Shown here: in pieces, positions 26,401 to 37,879 of the stretch
Position numbering within the stretch: the first letter of the stretch is position 1
Layout: each line of letters starts with the position of its first letter
Assembly (NCBI GenBank): GCA_021464245.1
Contig: JADCRB010000007.1
Span: forward strand, 5,827,855 to 5,891,854
Source of the DNA: Carallia brachiata
Taxonomy: Eukaryota > Streptophyta > Magnoliopsida > Malpighiales > Rhizophoraceae
Length of the DNA stretch: 64,000 nucleotides
Direction of reading: 5' to 3'
The notes under the pieces: generated by a model
What the model saw: the letters and a program-made list of their open reading frames with translations, nothing else
What the model was told of the DNA's origin: nothing
Databases searched by the model: none
Position numbers and translations under genes: made by a program

Positions 26401-29400
26401 ATCCACACCGACACACCATATTGCGGATTGCAATACAGGTCTAGAGAACCATCAGATGTGTATTAGGCAGAATTACATGGCAATTGACAAATGTTCAGTT
26501 TAATTATAATTCTTGTAGTCCAAAAATAACGAACTTGCTCGGTCTGGTAGACCCCATCAAAGAAAAATATCTTATGCATACTCAATCTTTATTACATCCA
26601 AGAGCAACATTGGTCTAGTGTTCATAAGTTACTTCAACCGATCAAAAGTGTTAATATTGGAAAGGATTCTGCCCCGTCACATTGGACGCAAACACTTACC
26701 AGTAATGAATCTATTTTGTATAGACTTTAGAGTTCTTAGCTATCTACCCCAGTCATCGTGTTTTTATTTCACAGTACATATTTGAACCAAATTGAAAATA
26801 TTAAGCCGGAAAGCTTAAATGTTGATGTTAAGCTTCTCATTGCACAGAAACATAAAACGGTTGTCCAGGTGAAAGCAGTTAGAAACAATAAAAACCCATC
26901 TTACAGTAAATTTTCTATTAGATTGAAACTGACACATTTGCTCATAATCTTCACATATTTTCACAAGAATTAGAGTGCTAAAGATACATGCAAAAAGAAT
27001 AACAAGTACAAACAAAATGAAGCTTAAGAAAAAAATCCATTACCCATTTTAAAACCAACAATCAGGAAGTTGCTTGGTTTGTTAGACCCCACAAAAGGCA
27101 AATATCTGACACATTATTATCCTTTATTACATCCAGTGCAACATTCGTCCGGTGTCCAAAAAATTACTTTAGCTGATCAAGAGAGTTAGATGAGCAAGGA
27201 TTCTGCCATCACATTGGGAGCAAACACCTAACAATAAAGAATCTATCTTATATGGACTTCAAAGTTCTTAGCTCATTACCTCAGTCATTATGATTCAACT
27301 GCAAATAATATGTCATCACAACAAGAGGCACATAGAACCAACAAATTGTTATCCCCAACAGTTGCATTAAGCACACAATCAGTAAGAGATTCTAAGTTAA
27401 AGGTGATGAGGTGGTAAACTTGGTCTTTCAAGGAGAAGGCATATCACATTCGTTTAAATGCTTATCCTCAAAGAGTCAAGGTAGGCCTACTGGTTTATCC
27501 GGCCCAGGGTGATATACCATGGAAGCCATCTTGAGGTAATTCGAAAACCGTGGGTCAACCTGAAGAGTTCAACCTGTTTGTTGGTTAATGAGAAAGAAAG
27601 ACTTACATGACCAGTGATTACTTGAAATTTCAAAGAGCTTTAGGCACACATGAAAAATCGAACTCCACTAGAAAATTTTGTTATAGATCTTCTCATAAAT
27701 TAATCTCAAGTCTTCGCTATCTCACTAAAAAATGTCTATTATTGAGATAAATGACGTAGACACTAGGCAAGATCAGACAAAAGCATTGACAAAGGGAACA
27801 TGTGCCTTAATTATTCTTATCTAATATTGGTTTGGTCCCTTAAAGTTAACCGGGTTATATTATTGATGGAGAATGATCAATGGTCATTGGGGCATAAATA
27901 ATTAATAAAATAATTGAATTAGCGTGTATATACCATTTTTCCACTACAACGAATGTTCCACCAAGATAATCTATTTTCATGTAACATTAACTTCAGAAAG
28001 TTTTAGAGAGTCCTTTCAGATCAGAAAAAAAAAAAAACAACTTCAAACAGGAGAAAGAAAGTCCATCTAGGTAACAAAGTGCTAATTTAGTATGCAGGAA
28101 CAATTGAACAAAAAGTCAATTTCAAAGAGAGAAAAACTAAAAACTCGCACCTCCAAGTTGTAGCTGAACTAGTATCTACAAAGAGTATAGTTAAATAATG
28201 GAACAAAAAAAATGTAAATACACACCTATGGCCCGTCGTCTTCTAGATCACCCTTGAGGAAAAGCATGTTTCTTATCATCTTTGATGTTATCAACACATT
28301 GTTCGCTGCATCTACAAACTAGAAATGTTCAAATGCCAGCAAACTTCCGCTCTATTGGAATGAAAAATCATCATAGAATTCATAGTAAGTGTTTAGCAGG
28401 TTCGTATGTTTCATAGACTGTTCCATGCTCTTTTCTAAATCCTTACTACTATGCAAGCACAGCAAAGAGAAAGTTGTACTTCACAGTTTTAAGGAACTCA
28501 CATCTTCATCATGCCAGACTCTGTCCCCATGCTTACTCTAAGGAAGAAGCCCTTAAAACCTTGGCAAGAAGAAATATATATCTCTTGATAGACCTTCAAA
28601 GAACAGACAAAGCTAATTAATTAACAGATTTTGCAAATAGTTTCATCAGTGGATCATTTGCAATAAAACCAATAACCTACTGCAATTCTCCTCAAACACA
28701 TGCAATCCTTCAAAGCTATGTTCTATGAGGATCACAAAAGGCAGGTAATCCCTTAAATGCCAATACTGAAGTGTTCTTAATTTAAGAAAAATCATGTGTG
28801 CAATCCTTCAAAGTTCAAAGTAACAGTCAGCTAAAGGAAACAACACAAAACCTAGAAATTCAGAATTATTTGGGAAAAAACTTGCATAAAAATGTAGATT
28901 AATCAAATTTTGTAGGACTGATACGTCCTTCCACATTCATAATATGGATAACTATAAGTACATCACTCTATTCTAATGAGAGCTACCATTCTTGGAATGA
29001 GAATGCTTTAAATAATTGGTCAACATTTTCCTGTGCTACATTCCCTTTACTAGGTAAGAGAAGTTTAACTTGACAGTGCCTCAAAATACCTCCTTTTCCA
29101 ATAATTTAGAAACGGTTTAGAGAAACTTGGGGAAGATCTTCTTCCAACATCATCTTCAACCTGCCAGAGGAATACTAGAAGAATAATATGCATAGACTTG
29201 GATTCACATGCTTTTAAATGAAAGATAACTATTGTTCTAGACCACTAAAAATGACTTTTATAGCTGGCAGGAAAAGCAAAATTTCATAGTTCACAACCTT
29301 ACTTTTTCACGCAGCATATGAGATTTGATGAGTTATGGAACTTCAGTATGAGATCGACACTGGCAACACAAATCCTTCCAGAGCATTCTGCAGGGATTGT

Positions 29401-32400
29401 CATGAAAATTACCAGTCAACTGTCCCACTAATTCTACGTCTACTACAGGAAATTGGAAGGAAGAATGCAAACCTTTGCAAGCTTGTCGCCAATGGTCAAC
29501 CTAAATGCGCTCCTTTTTCTTTCTCTTATATAATTCTTTTCACTCATTAAATGTAATATGGTCCAAACAAAAAGAGCAAGTAAATGCAATAGAAATAAAT
29601 CTCCAAGGGGCATATTATAAATGAAAGAAAGGACTTATAAGTACTACTTCGCATCACAGGTCCATCCAGTATAGAGTTAGTACATTCTAACACGGATACC
29701 CAAGCAGGAAAGAAAAAAAAAAAAACCAATACATGGCAGAGAGAGGACAAAACAGATTTAGCCAACAAAAGGCAGGAAAAAGGTGGACTTCTTGTTGTCT
29801 GACCCACCTAATCCAATAAAAACAGAAACGTATTAGACATTCTTCAGTAGGAAAGAAAAAAATCAGCAGACAATGGAATATATTTGTTGTGGAAAGGAAT
29901 TATAGCAGTGACACATACCTTTCTGATGTTAAGAAAAAGTTGCCGAACATTTGAAGGAAGTTGCCTTTGGCTCTAAAGACAGCCTTGGCAAGCACGGTTT
30001 TCTGATGTACAGGGCGATGACCAAACGGGTAGCAGAACCTGGATAACAAAAGACCAAGTATTATGCGCACCAGTAAATTTAGAATCTGCTACCCATTCCC
30101 TGCTGCTAGGCATACCATTAAGCAAGAGCCTTCTCTTGGTTGGCAAAATAGTAATAATCTCCATTGAAGTTGAAATTATCAAACAAATCCATCAAATTTT
30201 GTTTTGCCTTCTCAAGACCACCGCCACAACTTCAAAAAGGAGTTTTCATTTCAGCATGAAAATATGAAAATGAAGAAATATGAAATGAGAAAATGATAAA
30301 TTTACTTCTTATATAAGACAATGAGTTCTATGTACCATTTGCAAAATCTTCATTTTCACCAATTTTGCCTAAGCCTCCATTTGTAGGAAAATTTTATATC
30401 TTCAGCGAGTTCAAGAATAGACCTGCCAGTTGGCAGACATCAGATGGTATTTTGCCATCATGCAGAACAGTAATTAAAGGTTAGGCAGACTGATTTATTT
30501 TCAACTGAAGCACAGAATAGAGATAACTTACAGAATATGCAAGGTGGACAGGCAGATATTCCAATGACAGCAATCAATGAAAGAGCTTTATTGTAAGCTA
30601 AGCATCTCCAAGAATTGATGTATCCCTCCTAATGACTAAAGTTGACAAATACATAAGTTCAGTGTATCGTTAGATCAACACTTTACTATTAACAAGGTTT
30701 GTGATATTTCACTAACTTCAAGTCCTATGTCTTAGAAATTACAGAAGTTGATAACTGCTGTACAACAAGAAGCACAATGATGGTGTGCAATAATAAGTCT
30801 ACAGATTCTTATCGAAGCCAAAAACATAGGCCACTTAATGAGGTCGTAAGATGCAACTTTTAAATGATCATACTGAAACAATCTCACTTCAAAGAATGCA
30901 GACAATTATTATCCAGATGAAACCACTAAAAGAAGAGAAAAATGCAAGACACAGTAATAACAATTTTTCTATTTTAACATTGAAGCTAACAATACTGGTA
31001 AAAGTCATCAATCATAGTCTACACATCTTTTGCAAAATAATTAGTAGACTAAAGATGCTGTTATAAACACTAACAGGACAACAAATGAGAGCTTAAGAAG
31101 AGAATACATTACTGATTTAAAGTCTAAAGGTGAGGAAGTTGCTTGGCCTGATGGAATCATCCTGGAGCAAATATTTGACACATTCTTGTCCTTCATAACA
31201 TAGTATGCAACACTTGTCTGGTGTCCAAAATACTGTAGATGATCAACAAAGTTAAGATTAGATGGGATTCCAACATAACTTTTAAGACAAATACTTAAAC
31301 CAACAAAGAATCTATCTTGTATGGAGTTCAGAGTTCTTATTTCTTTTACATCAGTCATTATGCTTACCACCACAAAACACATGATTCAACCACAAGTATC
31401 TTAGCAATTCAATTAGAAATATGGTCTTTTACAGCACAGAAGCAACATAATTTTCTTGTGTCAGAGAGCACGTCATCATTACAAGAGCTGAGTAGAACCA
31501 CTCTTCTTCCCAATCCTAACAGAGGAGCATGCATGCAATCAGTTTACAATAAATTTTTCTATGTAAATATAATGAAAAAGACATGAAAAAAGGAACAAAA
31601 ATAAGATTTTAATGCTTATCTTCATCCCAGTCTCTTTTCTTTTTCTGCTCTCCAAACTGGCAGATACCCCACAGTAGCCATCTTGAGGTAACTCTAAAAC
31701 CATGGGCCCTCCCGAGGATTCTTCTTGGTCATTGGATAGCGAATGAGAAATGGGGGACTTTGCATCAATGATTGATTCAATTCTCCAAGAGCTCTAGGCA
31801 CACAGGAGTAATCAAACTTTCATTTGAAAATCTTGGTGAGGCTCTTCCCACATGCTTCATTTCAAGTCTTCGCTATCTTCACTAAAAAAGTCTATTGTGA
31901 AGAAACAAGAGGAAAATTCCAGACAGAGCATGCAGAATTGTTGACAGAGGGTGTACTTTATTTAATATTAACTTACTCTTTTCTACCATTAACTTGTTCC
32001 CTAAATTCTAAACAGATTATTAATGACGGCAAAAGACCAACTGCTAGTGAACATAGACATTAATAACACGACTGAAGTAACATGTACATACCATTGTCCA
32101 TCGTAGTGAGTTTCCTTCAAAATACTTCCATTTAGTGGCTGACTGTTTTGGACAGTCTCTCTATACTGCAACTTGCTCAATTCAACTCCAAGCATACTTC
32201 ATACATACTGTTAAAGGCTTGTAAGACCTCTTATATGTGAATAAGAAACATAAAAGATATAAGCAATAAGTAGCAGAAAGATGGGGGAAACAACAGAAAT
32301 CCTCAAAATACAGTAGTGTAGGGGACAAGTTTAGGCACATACCTCTGTACTAATGAGAACCTCAATTAATGGATATTAGACATCTTATTATTGCAATAGC

Positions 32401-35400
32401 TAAACGAGAAATCATTGGTCAACATTTTCCTTATGTAGTTATTGTATTGATTATCATTGTGTGTAAGGGAAGTTTAGCATGACAGTGTCTAAAGTACCTC
32501 TTTTTCCAATTATTTAGAAACAGCTTTAGAGAGTTGGAGAATGACTTCTTGTCTATCTTCCTCAACCTGTTAAAGAAATATTAGGCAAATAAATGCATTA
32601 ATGATTTATAAAAGTAACAGGAAAAACAAAAGGCATAAATTAAAACCTGACTTGGTGGCAGTACATAAAAAAAGAATTTGATAAAATATAGGGTACTTTT
32701 GGGGATTTTACACCCTTCTCTCTCCCTCTCTTCCTGACAATTGAAGACAGGTTTCCGTATGAGATTAACCAGCAGCACTGAGTACTTCTGAACCATTCTG
32801 CTGAAATGGGCAAGAAAATTACAAGAAACTGAGAAGAATGCTGAAGCTTGTGTTTCGCTGGTGGACCCAAATCTTATGCTTCTTTCTTCCTATAATATAA
32901 TTCCCTCGAGTGATAAAATTTGGTATAGTCAAAAAGGAAAAGAAAAAAGAATCAAATAAAGCCAATAGAAACAATACACCAACGGACAGATTATGCCCTG
33001 GAACTAAAACAGAGGATTTATAAGAACCTTTTCTCATCAGAATCGCATGTCCATCTAGCGCAAAGAAAAAGTTTAACAGGTCATGAACTAAAAAGATAAA
33101 CAAAGAAAAAGGTGTGAAATCATATCCAAGAAAAACTGAAAATCTCAATTATATCACTCTATTTTGAGGGATGAAAGGGCATCTTGAGATCATAGCCACG
33201 GATAAACACCAAACATGTGGGGTTTTCTTTTCACCTTCGTGCTTTGGGATCATCAAGGTAGAAGAATTAGAACTTTTACGTTTTCTAAACACCAAGAACA
33301 TATGAAATCCTAAAATCAGAGGAGTATGCAAAAGAAAAAAAAAAGGATCATTTTACAATACATTCTTGAACTTAATATAAAAACTGAGAGAGTACAAGCA
33401 ATCTTACCTTTTCAACTTAAAGCACTAGAGAGAGAGAGAGCTTAGAGAATTTGCAAGGTGGACAGGCAGATTTTCCAAAGACACCAATCACCGAAAGAGC
33501 TTGATTATGAGCTAAGCTTCTCCAAGAGTTAATGTATGCCTCCTAATGACTAATGTTGACAAATACATCACTAAATTCAAAGTATCGTAAGATTAACACT
33601 TTACTATTAACAAGGATTTATGACATTTCCTCCACTAACTTCAAGTCCTATGTCTCAGAAATTACAAAAGCTGATAACTGATCTACAACAAGAAGCACAA
33701 TGATGGTGTGCAATAAAATAATTCTACAGATTCTGATCGAAGCCAAAAAAATAGGAAACATGATGAGGTTTTAAGATGCAACTTTTAAGTGCTCAAACTG
33801 AAACATTCTAACCTCAAAGAATGCAGACAATTATTATCCAGCTGAAACCACTAAAAGAAGAAAAAAGTGCAATGCATACTAATAACAATTTTTCTATTTT
33901 AATATTGAAGCTGACAGTACTGATAGAAGTCATCGTTAATAATCTATACATCTTCCGCACTAAAATTACTAGGCTAAAGATGCTCTTATAAACACAAACA
34001 GTACAACAAATGAAAGCTTAAGAATAGAATCCATTACTGATTTAAAGTCCAAAGATCAGGAAGTTGCTTGGCCTGATGGACTCATCCTGGAGTAAATACT
34101 TGACACATTCTTGTCCTTCAATACATGATATGCCAACACCGGTCTGGTATCCAAAATACCATAGATGATCAAGAAAGTTCAGATTAGACAGGATTAAAAC
34201 ATAACTTTTAAGAAAAATACCTTACAAACAAAGAATCTATCTTGTATGGACTTTGGAGTTCTGATTTATTTTACCTGTCATTACGCTTACCTCCACAGAA
34301 CGCATAATTCAACCACAACTAGCTTAGCAATTCAATTAGAAATATGGTCTTTTACAGAACAGAAGCAACATATTTATCTTGCTCTCAGAGAGCACATGCC
34401 ATCATTAAAAGAGCTGAATAGAACCACCCTCTTGCAAATCCTAACAGGGGCAACATACATGCGATCAGTTTGCAATAGATATTTCCATGTAAATGTAAAG
34501 GGAAAGACACCAAATTTTCAGGGACAAGGCACATCATATCAGGTTTTAAATTTTAACGCTTACCTCATCCCAGTTCCTTTTCTATTTCTGTTCTCCAACC
34601 CTGGCAGATTCCCCACAATGGCCAATCTCGAGGTAACTCAAAAACAGCAGGCACCCTTGAGAATTCATCTTGGTGATTGGATAGTGAATGAGAAATGGGG
34701 ACTTTACATCAATGAGATTGAACACTAAGAGCTCTAGGCACAAAGGAATAATCAAACTCCATTGGAAAATCTTGTTGAGGCTCTTCCTACACGCCTAATT
34801 TCAAGTCTTTGCTATTTTCACAAAATGTCTATTATGGAGAAACCGGCAGAAAATGCTAGACAGATAACATGCAAAATTGATGACAAAAGGGTGTAGTTTA
34901 TCTAACATTAATTCATTATTTTCTAATATTTACTTTTTCCCTAAATGCTGACCAGATTATCACTGTTGTCAGAATCAGATCAGACCAGTCAGTCGGACCG
35001 GTTGAACCGGGGACCGGCCGATGGTCTGGGCCGGTTTAAGTAAATTTCGAAGGGTAACTCGGACCGATCAAAACCAGTAAAAATCGGTGAAAACCGAACC
35101 GGTTGGACCGGTCCAATAAAATTAAAAAAATTATAAATTACAATTTGACTCCAAATTTTATTTAAATTATAATTTAAGTATTAACTTTAATTTAAAAGTT
35201 CAATTTAGTCCTAAATCTATTAAAAATTTCAATTTCATCCTTAAAATTACAAAAATTAATATTTAATCACTATCTATAAATATTATTTTTATAATTACTT
35301 TTATACACATATATATTATTAAATACTGGTTCAAATATTGGTTCAACCGGTTGAACCTTGACCCACTAATGTTTCCGGTTCGATGACCGGTCCGGTTCTG

Positions 35401-37219
35401 ACAACCTTGTAATTATTAATGACAGCAAAAGACCAACAAATAGAAAAAATAAATATTAATAACATGACTGAAGTAATATGTACATACCATTGGCCATCAC
35501 AGTGAGTGTTCCTTCAAAATATATCCATTCTCCCATGATTTCAGTGGCTGAATGTTTTGGATAGTCACTCTAGACTGTGAATTGCTCAATTCAACTCCAA
35601 GCATTCTTCCTTTACTCTGATTTAAGGCTTGCAAGACCTTTTATGTGTGCATCTGCAACCTAAAAGATCATAAGCAATAACTAGCAAAAAGATGAAGGAA
35701 ACAACAGATATCCTCAAAATCCAGTAGGACAGGGGAAAGAACTTCCCTGAAATAAATAGGTTAATCTGAATTTCAGAGAAGTCAAACAATGTCCTTCTGC
35801 ATCCATCATCTGGAAAAGTTTAAGCGCATGCTTCTGTACCAATGAGAACCTAAACAAGCAGATATTAGAGATACTATTCTTGCAATAGCCATGGGACAAA
35901 TCATTAGTCAACATATTCCTGAATATAATTATTGCATCACCTTTCATTGTGTGTAAGGGAATTTTTGTGTGATAGTCTCTCAAACATCTCATCTCTTTTT
36001 CCAATCATTTAGAAACAGCGATAGAGAAAATTGAAGTATAACGTCTTCTTTATCCTCCTCATCCCTTCAAAGAATTTTTCGGCAAATAAATGCATAGACT
36101 TGTACTTCTATGTCTTTAGGTGAAAAAGAACCATTGTCCAAGATGATTATAAAACGACTTACGCAAGTGGCAGGAAAAATAAGAAGGCATAGATTATAAC
36201 CGTAGTTGGTGGCTGCACAAGATTTGATAGAATACAGGATACTTCTGGGGATCTTAGACCCCCTTCTCTCTCTTCTTGACCAACAGAAGACAGCCTTCCA
36301 TATGAGATTGACCGGCAGCGGATATCCTTGTCAAGCATTCTGCAAAAGAAAAGACATGAAAATTACTGCACAAGCACAACATTCCCACTGATTTTATTGT
36401 TATCACCATAAACCGAGAAGGAGGAATGCAACCTTTGGAAGCTTGTCTTTTTCTTGTGGACCCAAATATAATGCTTCTTTCTTCCTGTAATATAATTCCT
36501 TTAATGGACAAAATTTAGTACGGTCAAAAAGGAAAAGAAAAAAAAAAATAGATACAAATAAAACCCAATAGAAACAATACACCAACAGACCGATTATGCG
36601 CTAAAACTAAGACACAGGATTTTTGGAAACCTTTTTCTTATTAGAATCACAACGAAAAATTTTAATAAGATTATTAAATAAAAAAGAACAAAACAAACTT
36701 TAAGAACCTAAAAAAAAAAAAAGAACAAAGAAAAAGAAAGGATTTTGAGATCATATCCAAGAAAAACTGAAAATCTCGTTTATGTCAAATTATCATATTT
36801 TAAAGATAGAAAATAGACAAGAATTTGGTACCCAAATGGAATTTCTGATTCTGATTTCTGAAGGATGACCAGAGGCTTCTCGGAGATCACGATTCACGGA
36901 GACAAACACCGAACACTTTGTGTTTTCTTTTCACATTCGTGATTTAGGATCATTATCAAGATAGAAGATTTAGAACCCTCAAGTTTTTCAAACGCCAACA
37001 TCATATGAAATCCCAAAATCAGAACAAACAAAATAAAGGAAAAAAAAAATTTTGCCTCCAAGAATCTCAGATTCTCGTTTCTTGAAAAGAAAAGGATAAA
37101 AGAGAGCATAGATTAAATACGAGATTGAGAATTACAATGCCCATGCGCAGTCGGGAATTACTGTCGTCTCCGCCACCGCCGCCACCGCGAGACGGCCTGC
37201 CGGGAGGAGAAAAAGCCAT
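23491..37219 (-). CDS. Unidentified multi-exon plant gene with very long introns
   Basis: I do not recognise this protein. A good first exon is 37219-37136 (MAFSPPGRPSRG, Gly run, DDSNSRLRMGI, then a GT donor). A good last exon is 23574-23491 (EWDREEIQEEDVESDKDF..., stop). Coding-looking pieces between, all minus strand, include about 32195-32097 (MLGVELSKLQYRET), 30415-30340 (SILELAEDIK then GGLGKIGENEDFANG in the next frame), 30228-30110 (GGGLEKAKQNLMDLFDNF, GDYYYFANQEKAL), 30038-29919 (FCYPFGHRPVHQKTV in one frame) and about 28310-28227. Several have one-base frame breaks, and the phases do not assemble into one protein. Most of the locus is intron made of tandem duplicates. By position it could correspond to the unknown gene At2g43945 next to OEP37 in Arabidopsis; that is only inference. 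It could also be two adjacent genes. Confidence 0.4.
24631..25085 (-). mobile_element. TRIM-like miniature LTR retrotransposon, one LTR truncated
   Basis: A full LTR lies at 24631-24834 (TG...CA, 204 bp). Its first ~80 bp recur at 25004-25085. Read on the minus strand, TGGTATCAGAG (complement of the initiator Met-tRNA 3' end) follows the truncated 5' LTR at once (25003-24993). A GTGAGGGGGCG polypurine tract abuts the other LTR (about 24845-24835). Only about 170 bp separate them, so there is no gag or pol. These are the hallmarks of terminal-repeat retrotransposons in miniature. The outer part of the 5' LTR is lost, so no target duplication can be tested. Confidence 0.8.
26500..26760. repeat. 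Extra partial copy (U1) of the local duplicated module
   Basis: By eye this resembles 27061-27290, 31137-31350 and 34060-34290 (shared blocks around 'ttgctyggt', 'ggattctgcc', 'aatctat...tgta..gactt...gttctta'). It lies about 530 bp before the matching part of copy U2. Confidence 0.55.
26860..29640. repeat. Tandem segmental duplication, copy U2 (most diverged)
   Basis: Block-by-block similarity to U3 and U4 along its length: 'aatgaagcttaag', 'gaagttgcttgg', 'caagtcttcgctat', 'ttggtcaacattttcct', 'ccttttccaat.atttagaaac', then the stretch around 29450-29600. Identity looks lower than between U3 and U4, so this is probably an older event. Confidence 0.6.
30540..33345. repeat. Tandem segmental duplication, copy U3
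   Basis: About 2.8 kb that is collinear with U4 (33450-37060). Anchors include 'gcaaggtggacaggcagat' (30550/33460), 'caagaagcacaatgatggtg' (30766/33688), 'aagttgcttggcctgatgga' (31137/34060) and 'cttctttcttcctataatat' (32880/36474, one mismatch). It carries the clean candidate exon at about 32195-32097 on the minus strand. Confidence 0.8.
33450..37060. repeat. Tandem segmental duplication, copy U4
   Basis: Collinear with U3 but longer, mainly because of the MITE at 34961-35409. It reaches into the first intron of the unidentified minus-strand gene. Its copy of the MLGVELS exon (about 35605-35487, minus) has extra bases and a stop. The duplicated stretch therefore carries a decayed exon as well as intron. 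Confidence 0.8.
34961..35409. mobile_element. Non-autonomous DNA transposon (hAT-like MITE)
   Basis: Ends CACTGTTGTCAGAATC... and ...GGTTCTGACAACCTTG are inverted repeats of each other. Subterminal palindromic GGTTCAACCGGTTGAACC-type motifs occur at both sides, with an AT-rich core and no coding frame. The paralogous copy U3 lacks the element near 32018, which gives an empty site. The target duplication is not clean enough to fix the superfamily; hAT-like is a guess from the CA-starting ends. Confidence 0.8.
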
Positions 37220-37357
37220 CGCCGCCCTAATTCCTACTTCTTCTTCTACTCTTTCTCCCCCTCTCGCGCTCCTTTTTCCCTCTCTTCTCTCCTGCGTGGC
37301 TGCGTCTAATTGACAGCCTATTCGCCTTTAAATACTGGTGGGACTTCGCGCTGAATG

Positions 37358-37879
37358 GTTTGAAATAGGGATAAGGATTTTTTTAGTCCTAAACCTTTAG
37401 GTTTTTTTACGTTTGAGTTCTAAACCTTTTTGACATTTCATTTGAGTCCTAAACTTTTTTATTTTCTAACAAATTAGTCCCTCTATTTAACAAAAGTGAT
37501 CAATCTATTAAAAAATAATTTTAACTTTACAAAAAATTATTTAAAAAAGATTAAATATATGAATTGAATGTCTTTTTTATAAAAAAAATATACATGTTGC
37601 CTATTTAATTCGTATATTTGTTGATTAAAAAAATATTTAATATGCATATTTTTTTTGATGAAAAAAATATTTAACTCATGTATTTAAGCTTTTTTAAATG
37701 ATTTTTATTAAATTAAACTCACTTATTAATAGATTGACTACTTTTCGTAATTTAAAGGACTGATATAGTAAAAAATTAAAAGATATAGGACTCAAATGAA
37801 ATGTTAAAAAGTTTTAGGACTCAAACGTAAAAAAATCTAAAGGTTTAGGACTTTAAAAATATTTATCCCGTTTGAAATA
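37358..37879. mobile_element. Mutator-like MITE with long inverted repeats and 10-bp target duplication
   Basis: The element spans 37368-37869 (502 bp). Its ends are imperfect inverted repeats of about 110 bp (GGGATAAGGATTTTTTTAGT ... and the complement of ...TATTTATCCC). Both arms share an AGTCCTAAACCTTTAG block and repeated GAGTCCTAA motifs. It is flanked on both sides by the direct repeat GTTTGAAATA (37358-37367 and 37870-37879). Long TIRs with a 9-11 bp duplication point to the Mutator superfamily. It sits about 150 bp upstream of the ATG of the minus-strand gene, so it is in or near that promoter. Confidence 0.9.

Noticed and set aside
34246..34728. 160-codon plus-strand open frame
   Set aside because: Lies in duplicated intronic sequence; the paralogous U3 copy breaks it early, and it has no recognisable family features.
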